Shown here: in pieces, positions 43,692 through 53,544 of the stretch
Numbering within the stretch: position 1 is the first letter of the stretch
How the letters are laid out: every line of letters starts with the position of its first letter
Assembly (NCBI RefSeq): GCF_022763245.1
Contig: NZ_JALEGV010000005.1
Coordinates: 124,001 to 188,000, forward strand
Direction: 5' to 3'
Source: Oricola sp.
Lineage (GTDB): Bacteria > Pseudomonadota > Alphaproteobacteria > Rhizobiales > Rhizobiaceae
DNA length: 64,000 nucleotides
Program-made: the position numbers and the translations under genes
The notes under the pieces: generated by a model
Told to the model about the DNA's origin: nothing
Databases searched by the model: none
What the model saw: the letters and a program-made list of their open reading frames with translations, nothing else

Positions 43692-44159
43692 ATGAGGAAA
43701 TCGGCCGACTCGCAGCTCTACCTGGAAATCCGCGAACACACGCGTCCTGCCCAGTCGCTGGCGGCGATCGGCCTTGACGACGCCTCGCTTCTCGACGCGC
43801 TCGCCCAGTTCGACCTCTACGGAGCATGGCGGCTCGATCTGGAGACCGGCATGGTCTTCTGGACGCCCGACGTTTTCGAAATCCACGGTCTCCCCTACCG
43901 CGAAGGACCGGTCGATCTCGGTCAGGCCATCGCGCGCTACCATCCCGAAGACCGTGAAATGGTCGCGAACTGCATCGAGGAAGCCGCGACGCGCAAGTCG
44001 GGCTTCCGCTTCGTCCTGCGGCTGACCACGCCGGACGGCCGCAGCAAGCTGGTCAAGTCCAGCGGCCGCTACCGCGTCAACAAGCAGGGCGGTGAAGAGA
44101 TCTACGGCACCTTCTCGCAGTTTCAGGAACGCATCCGCACAGTCGCCGTCAACTCCTGA
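43692..44159 (+). CDS. Stand-alone PAS domain protein
   Basis: 155 residues. The region from about 40 to 140 is one PAS domain: FDLYGAWRLDLETGMVFWTPDVFEIHGLPYREGP, then HPEDREMVANCIEEAATRKSGFRFVLRL, a very typical PAS/PAC pattern. There is no kinase, GGDEF or helix-turn-helix part. The start at 43692 (ATGAGGAAATCG) follows the luxR stop by 5 bases. Being co-oriented and adjacent, it may modulate the LuxR protein directly; this is inference. Confidence 0.87.
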   Translation: MRKSADSQLYLEIREHTRPAQSLAAIGLDDASLLDALAQFDLYGAWRLDLETGMVFWTPDVFEIHGLPYREGPVDLGQAIARYHPEDREMVANCIEEAATRKSGFRFVLRLTTPDGRSKLVKSSGRYRVNKQGGEEIYGTFSQFQERIRTVAVNS

Positions 44160-44305
44160 CCGCGATCACGTTTGCCCTGCGTCTTTGTCACGAATTTGAA
44201 TCGTGCTTTAACCATTTGCTGTCAGACTCGGCGCCGTCCGGGTTGCGGCAAAGGCTTGGCGGTTTCGCAAAATTGCCGCATTGGGCCTGGCGAAGTCCGG
44301 GCTAT

Positions 44306-46315
44306 ATGTCCGTGTGGTGTAAGCGTTTTGAGCGTCAAGGCAGCGATGTGAAGATTCCAGGCAAATCGACCGTGAGACTGCACGCGACGCCGCCTTTGCG
44401 CGGCGCTGTCGCGAAGCTCGCTTTGCCTGTCGTTCTCGCAGCGGCCCTTTCGGCGCCGCCCCCCGCGGCGCAAGCCTTCGAACTCTTCGGCAAATGCCTG
44501 TTCGGCACATGCAAAGCGGATGACGAAGACGGCCCGATCGACCCGAAGAACTATCAGGTCGCTCTTACGGTCCTTTCCGAGGGCGAACCGGATCGCGACC
44601 TTCGAAAGGCGGTGGCGAGTGCGTCGCTGCTCTGGCAACAGCGCGGCGAGGCCGCAGCCGGATCCGCCGGACTGCTGACGCGTGCCAAGGCGGATTACAA
44701 GCGCATTCTCGCCTCGCTCTACAATGACGGGCGCTATGCCGTCGAGATTTCGATCAGTTGGAATGGCCGCGAGGTGTCGAACATCCCTGCGGGCACGGAA
44801 CTGCCCGACGGCATCGAACTCGCGGTCACCGTCGATGCGCAGCGCCGCTTCCAATTCGGCACCGCGGAAATCGAGAACAGCGCACCGCCGCCGACCGACC
44901 GACACGATCGCGTCGATCTCCCGAAAGATGAAGGTTTCGTGAGCGGCGCTCCGGCCTATGCGACGGCGGTGAAACGCGCCGAAGCCCTGGCGCTGGAGGC
45001 CTGGCGCCAGCAGGGCTACGCGCATGCCGAGATATCCGACCGACGGGTGACCGCCAATCACCAGACGCAGGAACTGAACGTCCGTCTGACGGTCGAGCCC
45101 GGGCCGCGCGCCGTCTATGGGCCGGTCGAGGTCACCGGCACGGATCGCATGCGTGCGCAATTCGTCGCCCGCCAGACCGGGCTCATTCCCGGCGCGGAGT
45201 ATGATCCCGACGATCTCAAACGCGCTGAACAGCGCCTGCAACGCCTCGGCGTCTTTCAAGCCGTCTCCCTGAAGGAGGCCGGCCCGATCGGGCGCGACGG
45301 CGCGCTGCCGATGATGCTGACCGTGCAGGAACGCAAATTGCGGCGGATCGGGGTCGGGGCCAGTGTCTCGTCTGTCGACGGTGTTGGTGTCGAAGGTTAC
45401 TGGCTGCACCGCAATCTGTTCGGGCGTGCCGAGAGGCTGCGCGTGGACGGGAGGGTGTCGGGTATCGGCACGACGATGGACTTCCAGAAACTCGACTACT
45501 TCCTCGGCGCCGAATTGACGCTGCCCGGGCGTTTCACGCCGGACACGGACATCGTCATCGGCGGATATTTCGAGCGCGAGGTGCTGGACCTCTACACGAA
45601 GGATCTCGGCTCGGCGTCGGTCTACGCGACGCATTTCTACAGCGACGAGATCACGCTGAAGGGTGGCACCTATGTCACCTATGGCGAATATGACGACGTG
45701 TTCGGCCAGCGCCGCTTCGGCGTGATCGGGGCCGAGGCGAGCGTGGAATACGACACGCGCGACAACGAACTCGACGCGAAGAGCGGCGTCTACGCGCGCG
45801 CCGCCGTCGAACCCTTCTACGAATGGGAATACGGCAACGTGGTCGGCAAGGCGGAAGCCGAGGCGCGCGTCTTCCGTGCCCTCGACGCAGACGAGCGCAC
45901 GATCCTGGCCGCCCGTCTGAAGGTCGGGGCGATCGTCGGCGCGCCGATTTCCGAGATTCCACACGACGAGTTGTTCCTGGCGGGCGGCGGCGCGTCGGTG
46001 CGCGGCTACCCCTATCGCAGCATCGGCGTCGACGTTCCCGGTGGCACATCCGGCGGCCGCGCCCTCTTCGAGGCGTCGGCCGAAGTGCGTCGCGACATCA
46101 CCGATTCGATCGGCGTGGTCGGCTTCGTCGATCTGGGTCACGTCAGTTCCGGATCGTTCCCCGACTTCTCGGACGACCTCAAGATCGGCGCGGGCGCCGG
46201 ATTGCGCTACGACACCGGTCTCGGACCGATCCGCCTCGACGTGGCGGTGCCGGTCAATCACCAGTCGGGCGACCCGAGTTTCGCCATCTATGCCGGAATT
46301 GGACAGGCGTTCTGA
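44306..46315 (+). CDS. tamA: TamA, outer-membrane BamA-family assembly protein
   Basis: The chosen start is the ATG at 44306; a GTG at 44348 is possible and would put the signal peptide closer to the N-terminus (ends near PPPAAQAFE). After the signal come POTRA domains (about residues 60-290), with LTVEPGPRAVYGPVEVTGTD as one visible pattern. A 16-strand barrel follows, with GGGASVRGYPYRSIG as the conserved RGY loop. TamA partners TamB to move proteins, and probably lipids, to the outer membrane. The stop overlaps the tamB start (TGATG). Confidence 0.92.
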   Translation: MSVWCKRFERQGSDVKIPGKSTVRLHATPPLRGAVAKLALPVVLAAALSAPPPAAQAFELFGKCLFGTCKADDEDGPIDPKNYQVALTVLSEGEPDRDLRKAVASASLLWQQRGEAAAGSAGLLTRAKADYKRILASLYNDGRYAVEISISWNGREVSNIPAGTELPDGIELAVTVDAQRRFQFGTAEIENSAPPPTDRHDRVDLPKDEGFVSGAPAYATAVKRAEALALEAWRQQGYAHAEISDRRVTANHQTQELNVRLTVEPGPRAVYGPVEVTGTDRMRAQFVARQTGLIPGAEYDPDDLKRAEQRLQRLGVFQAVSLKEAGPIGRDGALPMMLTVQERKLRRIGVGASVSSVDGVGVEGYWLHRNLFGRAERLRVDGRVSGIGTTMDFQKLDYFLGAELTLPGRFTPDTDIVIGGYFEREVLDLYTKDLGSASVYATHFYSDEITLKGGTYVTYGEYDDVFGQRRFGVIGAEASVEYDTRDNELDAKSGVYARAAVEPFYEWEYGNVVGKAEAEARVFRALDADERTILAARLKVGAIVGAPISEIPHDELFLAGGGASVRGYPYRSIGVDVPGGTSGGRALFEASAEVRRDITDSIGVVGFVDLGHVSSGSFPDFSDDLKIGAGAGLRYDTGLGPIRLDVAVPVNHQSGDPSFAIYAGIGQAF

Positions 46316-49300
46316 TGACCAGGAAGCAAATCGCACTCTGGCTCTCCGCCTCGGCCGCGCTCTGTGCCGTCCCGGCCGGCTTCGTGCTGGCGCAGAGCGA
46401 CGACGCGCAGGAGAAATCCAGCCTGATTCGCTACGTCGAAGAGCAACTCTCGACACCGAACCGCCAGATCCGACTGAACGGGATCGAGGGTACGCTGTCG
46501 TCGAATGTGCGGTTCGACAGCATCACGATCTCGGACGAGAACGGCGTCTGGCTGACGATCGAGCAGCCGAGCCTGCAATGGCGGCGCACGGCGCTCCTGA
46601 CGGGCAAGCTCGACATCGAGAGCCTGACCGCCGAACGCATCGACTGGCCGCGCAATCCCGTTCCCGACGAAACCCTGCCCGCGCCCGAAGCCTCCGGCTT
46701 CGCCCTGCCCGAGCTTCCGGTGTCGGTCGCGATCGACCAGATCGCGATCACCGAAGCGCAGTTCGGCGCGCCGGTGTTCGGCCTCGCCTCCAGCCTGTCG
46801 CTGAATGGCGCCGTGTCGCTCGAGGACGGAGCCCTGAACGCCAATCTCGACATCGAGCGGCTCGACGGACCGGGCGGACAACTGACGCTCGCGACCGCGT
46901 ATTCCAACGACACGACGCAGCTCGACCTCGACTTCTCGCTCCGGGAGCCAGCCAACGGCGTGGTCGCCAACTTGGCGAACATTCCGGATCGGCCACCCGT
47001 CGCGCTGGCGATCACAGGCTCAGGCCAACTCGACGATTTCAACGCGGAACTCGCCTTCGATGTCGAGGGTGAACGCACTGCGACAGGCACGCTGCGCATC
47101 GCGGACGACCGATCGGGGGATCGTGCGATCGCGCTCGACATCTCCGGCCCGATCGCGCGGATTCTCCCGGCGGAGCATCGGGCGTTCTTCGGCGACGAGA
47201 CGGCGCTCACGGCCGAAACGATTCTGCGCGCCGATGGCGGCATGGACATTCGCAGCCTTGCCGTGGACAGCGGCGCGCTCGACATCTCGGCCGCCGGCTC
47301 GACACTCGCCGACGGGTTCCTGCGCGATCTGACCGTCGACCTGACCTTGCGCTCCATCGACGCCCGCCCCGTACGGTTGCCCGTCTCCGGCGACGCGATC
47401 ACTATCGACAACGGCGCGCTGGCTCTGCGCTACGGCGTCAACGGGGCCGACAGCTGGTCGCTCTCGGGCTCGCTCAACGGCATGGCCCTGCCCGACGCCC
47501 GCATCGACGCGGTGGAAATCGAAGGCGGAGGCCAGATTCGCGACATGAACACAGCCGCAAGCCGGTCGATCGACTACACGATCAACGGCACCGCGCGCGG
47601 CATCGCGCCTGACGACGCCGGGATCGCAGCCGCCGTCGGCGACGAGATCACCTTCACGGCGGAGGGCGGCTGGAACGCCGGCGAGCCGGTGCGCATCGCC
47701 AGAACCGCCCTGTCGGGCGACACGCTGCGCGTCGCGGCGCAAGGCCTGATCGAGGAACTGACATTCAAGGGCCAGGCGCGCGTGGACGCCACGAACCTCC
47801 AGGCGTTCTCGCTCGTCGCCGACCGTGACCTTGCCGGTCGCGCGGCGCTTGCCATCGATGGCGACATCGCCCTTGCCGGCGGCGGCTTCGACCTTGTTCT
47901 GGACGGCACACTCACCGATGCGCGCGTTGGAAGCCCGGTCGCCGACAAGCTGCTCAATGGCCAGACGCGGCTGACCGGCGGCGCGGCACGCACGCCCGAC
48001 GGCCTGCGCTTCACTGATCTCGTCCTTGCCAACCCGCAGGCTCAAACCCGCGTCAACGGTACCTACGCCACCCGCAGCGCCGATCTGCGCGTAACGGCCG
48101 AAATCGCTGAGATCGCTCGGATCGTCGACAACGGGTCCGGACGGCTGTCGCTGGAAGCGTCCATCGACAAGCCGGAAGGCTCCGAACGCGAGACGCCGTT
48201 CGACGTCGCCGCACGCCTGGCCCTGTCTTCCGGACGACTGGCGGGCCGTGCCGTGCCGAACGCCACATTCGCCTTTGACGGCAGGATCGCCGGCGACGAC
48301 CTCTCCGGCACGATTTCCGGGAACGGTCTTGTCGACGGCGAGACGCTGGAACTGTCCGGCGCTCTGGCGCGGGCGGGCGAGCGGTTCTCGCTGTCCGGCC
48401 TTGCCGCGCGCATCGGATCCGCCCAGCTTGCCGGCGACCTGTCGGTCGACAACACCAGACTTGGCGGGCGTCTCGACATCGCAGCCGACGAAATCGCCCC
48501 GCTGACCGCGCTCGCCCTCGTCGAAGCGTCCGGCGCCGTCAACGGCACGGTCGACGTCTCCGGCACGACTTCCGACCCGCAACTGGCGTTCAGCCTGCGT
48601 GGCGCCAATCTGACCGCGCCGCAATTGCGCGAGGCATCGATCTCGCCGGTCACGCTGAGTGCCGACGGCCGCTTCGGCGGCAACGCCGTCCGGCTGTCGC
48701 AACTGTCGGTGCAGAACGCGCAGGACCTGAACTTCACCGGCTCCGGCACGATACCGCTTTCGGGCAGCGGCCTGTCCGTGAAGGTCAACGGCGCCGTGCC
48801 GCTCGGGCTTGCAGAGCGCTATCTCCTCGAGCGCGGCACGCGGGTTTCCGGCACGCTTCGCGTCGATGCGAGCATGAGCGGTTCGCTCTCCGCGCCGCAG
48901 GCCGACGGTCTGTTCTCCATCTCCAACGCGTCCGTGGTCGATCCCCAGTCGAACCTTCGCTTGAATGGGATCGGCCTTGTAGCGGGCCTGCGCGGCGACA
49001 CGCTGTCGATCAGCCAGATGAGCGGCCAGCTCGCGGATGGCGGATCCATCGCCGTCAGCGGCACGGTCGGCCTCGCCGCCCCCCTGCCCGCCAACATCTC
49101 GATCCGGCTCTCCAACGCGGTCTATTCCGACGGGGCGACCGTGCGGACGAAACTCTCCGGCGATCTCTCGGTCACTGGCGGCCTGATGGCCGGGCCGCTG
49201 CTCTCCGGCCAGATCAACCTGCTCGGGACCGAAATCACCGTGCCGGAAACGCTGACCGGCGAAGTCGATCTGCTGGATGTGAAGCATGTGGCCGCGGACA

Positions 49301-50067
49301 GCGACACGCTGCGCACCTTGAGCCGCATGCAGGCCGTCCTGCCGAAAGAGTCCGGCGGCGCTCCGCAAGCGCCGATCCGGCTCGACCTGACGATCAATTC
49401 TCCCAACCAGATCTTCCTGCGCGGCCGCGGCATCGACGCCGAACTTGGCGGGCGGCTGCGCGTCGTCGGTCCGCTCGACGACCTGGAGCCGATCGGCGCG
49501 TTCAACCTCATCCGCGGGCGCCTTTCGATCCTCAACAAGCGGCTGGAATTCACCGAGGGGCGGATCACGCTGACCGGATCGCTCGATCCGACGATCGACC
49601 TCACGGCGCAGGTCGAGGCCAACGACATCGTCGCCAGCATGCGGCTGAGCGGCCGCGCCTCCGACCTGTCGCTGACGCTGTCCTCCTCGCCGGAACTGCC
49701 GCAGGACGAGATCCTCGCCAGCATCCTGTTCGGCAAGAGCATTTCCAACCTGTCGCCGCTGCAGATCGCGAGCCTTGCGACCGCCGCGGCTTCGCTTGCC
49801 AGCGGCGGCGGAGGCGGCGGCCTGTCCGAGCAGATCCGCGGCGGGATCGGCGTGGACGATCTGGACCTCACCCGCGACACCGAGGGCAATGTCGCGGTGC
49901 GCGCCGGAAAATACATCCAGGACAATGTCTATCTGGACGTGCAGGCGGGCCAGTCGGGCGGCGAAGCGTCCATCAATCTCGACATCACCGACGCGCTGAC
50001 CGCCAAGGGCACGGTCACGTCGGAAGGCGATTCGCGCCTCGGCATCTTCTTCGAAAAGGACTATTGA
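46315..50067 (+). CDS. tamB: TamB, translocation and assembly module inner-membrane component
   Basis: 1250 residues. A single N-terminal hydrophobic helix (QIALWLSASAALCAVPAGFVLA) anchors it in the inner membrane. A very long periplasmic stretch of repeated beta-strand modules follows, consistent with the beta-taco groove that carries lipids. The C-terminal DUF490/TamB domain is seen in LRVVGPLDDLEPIGAFNLIRGRLSILNKRLEFTEGRITL and SSSPELPQDEILASILFGKSISNLSP. Coupled to tamA by a TGATG overlap; convergent with dxs, the stops being 6 bases apart. Confidence 0.95.
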   Translation: MTRKQIALWLSASAALCAVPAGFVLAQSDDAQEKSSLIRYVEEQLSTPNRQIRLNGIEGTLSSNVRFDSITISDENGVWLTIEQPSLQWRRTALLTGKLDIESLTAERIDWPRNPVPDETLPAPEASGFALPELPVSVAIDQIAITEAQFGAPVFGLASSLSLNGAVSLEDGALNANLDIERLDGPGGQLTLATAYSNDTTQLDLDFSLREPANGVVANLANIPDRPPVALAITGSGQLDDFNAELAFDVEGERTATGTLRIADDRSGDRAIALDISGPIARILPAEHRAFFGDETALTAETILRADGGMDIRSLAVDSGALDISAAGSTLADGFLRDLTVDLTLRSIDARPVRLPVSGDAITIDNGALALRYGVNGADSWSLSGSLNGMALPDARIDAVEIEGGGQIRDMNTAASRSIDYTINGTARGIAPDDAGIAAAVGDEITFTAEGGWNAGEPVRIARTALSGDTLRVAAQGLIEELTFKGQARVDATNLQAFSLVADRDLAGRAALAIDGDIALAGGGFDLVLDGTLTDARVGSPVADKLLNGQTRLTGGAARTPDGLRFTDLVLANPQAQTRVNGTYATRSADLRVTAEIAEIARIVDNGSGRLSLEASIDKPEGSERETPFDVAARLALSSGRLAGRAVPNATFAFDGRIAGDDLSGTISGNGLVDGETLELSGALARAGERFSLSGLAARIGSAQLAGDLSVDNTRLGGRLDIAADEIAPLTALALVEASGAVNGTVDVSGTTSDPQLAFSLRGANLTAPQLREASISPVTLSADGRFGGNAVRLSQLSVQNAQDLNFTGSGTIPLSGSGLSVKVNGAVPLGLAERYLLERGTRVSGTLRVDASMSGSLSAPQADGLFSISNASVVDPQSNLRLNGIGLVAGLRGDTLSISQMSGQLADGGSIAVSGTVGLAAPLPANISIRLSNAVYSDGATVRTKLSGDLSVTGGLMAGPLLSGQINLLGTEITVPETLTGEVDLLDVKHVAADSDTLRTLSRMQAVLPKESGGAPQAPIRLDLTINSPNQIFLRGRGIDAELGGRLRVVGPLDDLEPIGAFNLIRGRLSILNKRLEFTEGRITLTGSLDPTIDLTAQVEANDIVASMRLSGRASDLSLTLSSSPELPQDEILASILFGKSISNLSPLQIASLATAAASLASGGGGGGLSEQIRGGIGVDDLDLTRDTEGNVAVRAGKYIQDNVYLDVQAGQSGGEASINLDITDALTAKGTVTSEGDSRLGIFFEKDY

Positions 50068-50073
50068 GGCCGG

Positions 50074-51999
50074 TCAGGCGCGCAGGTTGAGCGGCTTGGC
50101 CTGATCGAGGCCGAGCGCCGCCAGGGCGGTGTTGGCGATGCCGGCGCGGTCGAGGCCGACCCGCTGGTACATCCGCTCGGGGCTGGCGTGATCGAGGAAC
50201 ACGTCCGGCAGGATCAGCGAGCGAACCTTCAGGCCGCCGTCGAGCAGACCGTTCTCGGCGATGAACTGCAGCACATGGCTGCCGAAGCCGCCGACGGACC
50301 CTTCCTCAACGGTGATCAGCACCTCGTGCTCGCGGGCAAGGCGGCCGACCAGCTCATGGTCGAGCGGCTTGACGAAGCGCGCGTCGGCTACCGTGGTCGA
50401 GAGGCCGAAGCTCTCCAGGTCCTCGGCGGCCAGCAACGCCTCTTTCAGCCGCGTGCCGAGCGACAGGATGGCGATCTTCGTGCCCTCGCGGACGATCCGG
50501 CCCTTGCCGATCTGCAACAGTTCTCCGCGCTCCGGCATTTCCACGCCGACACCTTCGCCGCGCGGATAACGAAAGGCGACCGGCCCCTCGTCATAGGCGG
50601 CCGAGGTGCGCACCATGTGCTTGAGTTCCGCCTCGTCGGCGGCCGCCATGACCACCATGCCCGGAAGGCATGCGAGATAGGCTATGTCGAAGGCGCCGGC
50701 ATGGGTCGCCCCGTCGGCGCCGACGAAGCCCGCCCTGTCGATCGGAAACCGCACCGGGAGCTTCTGGATCGCCACGTCGTGGACGACCTGGTCATAGGCG
50801 CGCTGCAGGAACGTCGAATAGATCGCCGCATAGGGCTTCATGCCGTCCGCGGCGAGACCCGCGGCAAACGTCACCGCATGCTGCTCGGCGATGCCGACAT
50901 CATAGGTGCGGGCCGGGAATTCCTTCTCGAAGATATCGACGCCAGTGCCCGACGGCATGGCAGCCGTGATCGCGACGATACGGTCGTCCTCGCGCGCTTC
51001 CTGCACCAGCGACTGGCCGAACACCTTGGTGTAGGCGGGCGCGTTGGGCTTGGGCTTCGCCTGCGCGCCGGTGATCACGTCGAACTTGGCAACGCCGTGA
51101 TACTTGTCGGCGGCCTGTTCGGCCGGCGCGTAGCCCTTGCCCTTCTGCGTGACGCAGTGGATCAGCACGGGCCCGGAGATGTTGTCGCGCACGTTGCGCA
51201 GCACGGCGAGCAGCGTCGGCAGATCGTGACCGTCGATCGGGCCGATATGATAGAAGCCCAGTTCCTCGAACAGCGTGCCGCCAGTGACGTAGCCCCGGGC
51301 ATGCTCGACAGCGCGCGTGATGGCGCGATCGATGCGGTGGCCGAGATAGGCGGTCAGCTTCTTGCCGAAATCGCGGAAGTTCAGATAGGTCGCGCCGGAG
51401 GCGAGCCGCGCCAGATAGGCGCTCATCGCACCGGTCGGCGGCGCGATCGACATGTCGTTGTCGTTCAGGATGACGATCTGGCGCGCGTCCAGCGCCCCTG
51501 CATTGTTCAGCGCCTCATAGGCCATGCCCGCCGACAGCGCGCCGTCGCCGATCACCGAAATGACATGCCGGTCCTTGCCCTGAAGCCGTGCCGCCTCGGC
51601 CATGCCGAGGCCGGCCGAGATGGATGTCGAGGAATGTCCCGCGCCGAACGCGTCGAATTCGCTTTCCGAGCGCTTGGTGAAGCCGGACAGGCCGCCTTCC
51701 TGGCGCAGCGTGCGGATGCGGTCGCGGCGCCCGGTCAGGATCTTGTGCGGATAGCACTGGTGGCCGACATCCCAGATCAGGCGGTCGTCGGGCGTGTTGA
51801 ACACGTGGTGGATGGCGATCGTCAGTTCGACCACGCCCAGCCCGGCGCCCAGATGCCCGCCGGTCTTCGACACCGCGTCGATCATCTCCGCGCGCAATTC
51901 GCCGGCGAGCTGCGGCAGCAGTTTCTCGTCGATCTCACGCAGACGCGAAATGTCGGTTATGCCGTCAAGAAGCGGCGTGTCGGGGCCGTTGGTCGTCAA
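50074..51999 (-). CDS. dxs: 1-deoxy-D-xylulose-5-phosphate synthase
   Basis: 641 residues. The enzyme joins pyruvate and glyceraldehyde 3-phosphate to make deoxyxylulose 5-phosphate, the start of the MEP isoprenoid pathway, with thiamine diphosphate. The TPP-binding motif is in [18 protein letters not shown]; the transketolase central domain shows [22 protein letters not shown], and [12 protein letters not shown] and [16 protein letters not shown] are also family segments. It lies 118 bases downstream of the COG4091-type gene on the same strand. Confidence 0.97.
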   Translation of the reverse strand: MTTNGPDTPLLDGITDISRLREIDEKLLPQLAGELRAEMIDAVSKTGGHLGAGLGVVELTIAIHHVFNTPDDRLIWDVGHQCYPHKILTGRRDRIRTLRQEGGLSGFTKRSESEFDAFGAGHSSTSISAGLGMAEAARLQGKDRHVISVIGDGALSAGMAYEALNNAGALDARQIVILNDNDMSIAPPTGAMSAYLARLASGATYLNFRDFGKKLTAYLGHRIDRAITRAVEHARGYVTGGTLFEELGFYHIGPIDGHDLPTLLAVLRNVRDNISGPVLIHCVTQKGKGYAPAEQAADKYHGVAKFDVITGAQAKPKPNAPAYTKVFGQSLVQEAREDDRIVAITAAMPSGTGVDIFEKEFPARTYDVGIAEQHAVTFAAGLAADGMKPYAAIYSTFLQRAYDQVVHDVAIQKLPVRFPIDRAGFVGADGATHAGAFDIAYLACLPGMVVMAAADEAELKHMVRTSAAYDEGPVAFRYPRGEGVGVEMPERGELLQIGKGRIVREGTKIAILSLGTRLKEALLAAEDLESFGLSTTVADARFVKPLDHELVGRLAREHEVLITVEEGSVGGFGSHVLQFIAENGLLDGGLKVRSLILPDVFLDHASPERMYQRVGLDRAGIANTALAALGLDQAKPLNLRA

Positions 52000-52116
52000 T
52001 TGTCCGATCCGTATATCCGCACAGGCATAGCCGAAAATGCCGGTCCGTCACAAGCGGGAGAGCTGAGTTGCAGTCAAACATGGCGGAAGGAAGGAGGAAT
52101 TCAATGCGGCGTCGGC

Positions 52117-53439
52117 TCAGGCGAGAAGCCGGTCCTGGCGCGCGCGCAGTTCGGCGATCAGCGAATTCTCGAAGGGCCGCGCATTGTCCCAGGTGAGCAG
52201 TTCGCCCTTGGCGACGGGCTTCAGCGCCGTTGCGCGCTCGAGCAGTCCGCAGGGAATGGCGTTGGTGCGCTTGGCTTCCTCGGCAGTCATCGTCCACGAC
52301 CGGTAGCAATACTGGCCGACCGCGTCGAGCGTCTCGCCGGCGGCGATGTCGCGCTTAGCAACCGCGCAGACCTCGGCGACGCGCCGCGGCAGCGGAACCA
52401 TGTCGCGCTTTCCGTGCAGAACGACGCGCGCCGCCGTCAACGGCACTTCCAGCGACGTCAGGTGATAGGGCCGGTGGAACGTGAAATAGGGTCCGTCGCC
52501 CATCTTCAGGTCGGCCATGCGCTCATGGATGCGCGGGTGTTCCGCCTTGACGATGACGAACACCCCGGGCGAAACGCCCTTGCCGATCGAATAGTCCACG
52601 CAGCCCGGTTTCGACAGCACGCCGCCATCGGATTGCGGGATCAGCACCTCGGCGAGCTCGCCAACCGTGGCGCGCGGGCCGTGCATGCCGGGAATGTCGG
52701 GCACAAGGCCGGTCGCATTGGCGATCGCCGCCATCTCGACCATGGTCTTCGACCCGTCGACGAACTCGACGAGCATGCGCACATTCATGTTCCGGCGGTC
52801 GGCTTCTTCCTGATAGTCGTCCGGCACGGCGTCGAATTTGAGCGGATTGTTCTTGCCCTTGCCCGCGCACACGACCGAATGGCCCATGGCGGTGACGAAC
52901 TCGATGATCTCCATGCATGACGACGGTTCGTCGCCCGCGCCGAGCGTGTAGATTACCCCGGCCTTGTCCGCCTCGTGCTTCAGATAGGGGCCGATGCACA
53001 CGTCGCACTCGACATTCATCATGATCAGGTGCTTGCCGTGCCCGATGGCGCGCATGCCGATGTCCGCACCGGCCTCGGGCACGCCGGTGGCGTCGATCAC
53101 GACATCGATCAGGCCGTGCGAAAGCGCCAGATCCAGATCCTGGGTCACGGCGATGCGGCCGGCTTCCATGGCCGCCGACATCTGGTCGTGCGTGGAGACA
53201 TCCTGCGTGTGTCCGGCTTCGCCATAGGCGAGTTCCGCCCCGAGCGCAGCCCGCCCCGGCGTGCGTTCCACGACCGCCCCCACCCGGATGCCCTGCATCT
53301 GGGCGACCTGGGTGAAGATGTCGGTGCCCATTTCTCCGGTTCCGACAAGGCCGATCCGGATCGGCGCGCCCGTCCGGGCGCGTTCACGCAATTCGGCGGC
53401 AAGCCCGGTCAGGGCGACATTTGGCGGCGGTATCGGCAT
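52117..53439 (-). CDS. COG4091 oxidoreductase with SAF domain; likely DXR-like (DRL) reductoisomerase
   Basis: The start is the ATG at 53439, giving 440 residues; an upstream in-frame extension to 53481 lacks support. The N-terminal Rossmann part has IRIGLVGTGEMGTDIF, and the middle shows GKGKNNPLKFDAVPDDY. A SAF-like C-terminal domain is seen in VCAVAKRDIAAGETLDAVG. COG4091 proteins are homoserine-dehydrogenase-like; one subgroup, DRL, replaces the classical deoxyxylulose 5-phosphate reductoisomerase in Brucella abortus and relatives. Here the gene sits directly upstream of dxs on the same strand, supporting the DRL role; other COG4091 members have unrelated roles. Whether a classical dxr exists elsewhere in the genome cannot be seen. 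Confidence 0.8.
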   Translation of the reverse strand: MPIPPPNVALTGLAAELRERARTGAPIRIGLVGTGEMGTDIFTQVAQMQGIRVGAVVERTPGRAALGAELAYGEAGHTQDVSTHDQMSAAMEAGRIAVTQDLDLALSHGLIDVVIDATGVPEAGADIGMRAIGHGKHLIMMNVECDVCIGPYLKHEADKAGVIYTLGAGDEPSSCMEIIEFVTAMGHSVVCAGKGKNNPLKFDAVPDDYQEEADRRNMNVRMLVEFVDGSKTMVEMAAIANATGLVPDIPGMHGPRATVGELAEVLIPQSDGGVLSKPGCVDYSIGKGVSPGVFVIVKAEHPRIHERMADLKMGDGPYFTFHRPYHLTSLEVPLTAARVVLHGKRDMVPLPRRVAEVCAVAKRDIAAGETLDAVGQYCYRSWTMTAEEAKRTNAIPCGLLERATALKPVAKGELLTWDNARPFENSLIAELRARQDRLLA

Positions 53440-53544
53440 CAAGTCTCTGGCACAATGAGGCCGCAATCCAGCGGCGTGCAATCGGAGCCTTGTTCACCAT
53501 CGCGATAGCGAAAGCAACCGCGAAGGCGCAAATGTCGCATGCCG

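Noticed and set aside
44222-46456. 744-codon frame on the minus strand opposite tamA
   Set aside because: Antisense shadow of a clear POTRA/barrel gene, with biased composition and no recognisable motif.
47020-49368. 782-codon frame on the minus strand opposite tamB
   Set aside because: Antisense shadow of tamB, low-complexity and without a plausible start site or domain.
50188-52920. Very long open frame (910 codons) on the plus strand opposite dxs and the COG4091 gene
   Set aside because: It is antisense to two well-conserved genes. High GC makes long shadow frames common, and its translation is arginine- and histidine-rich with no domain.
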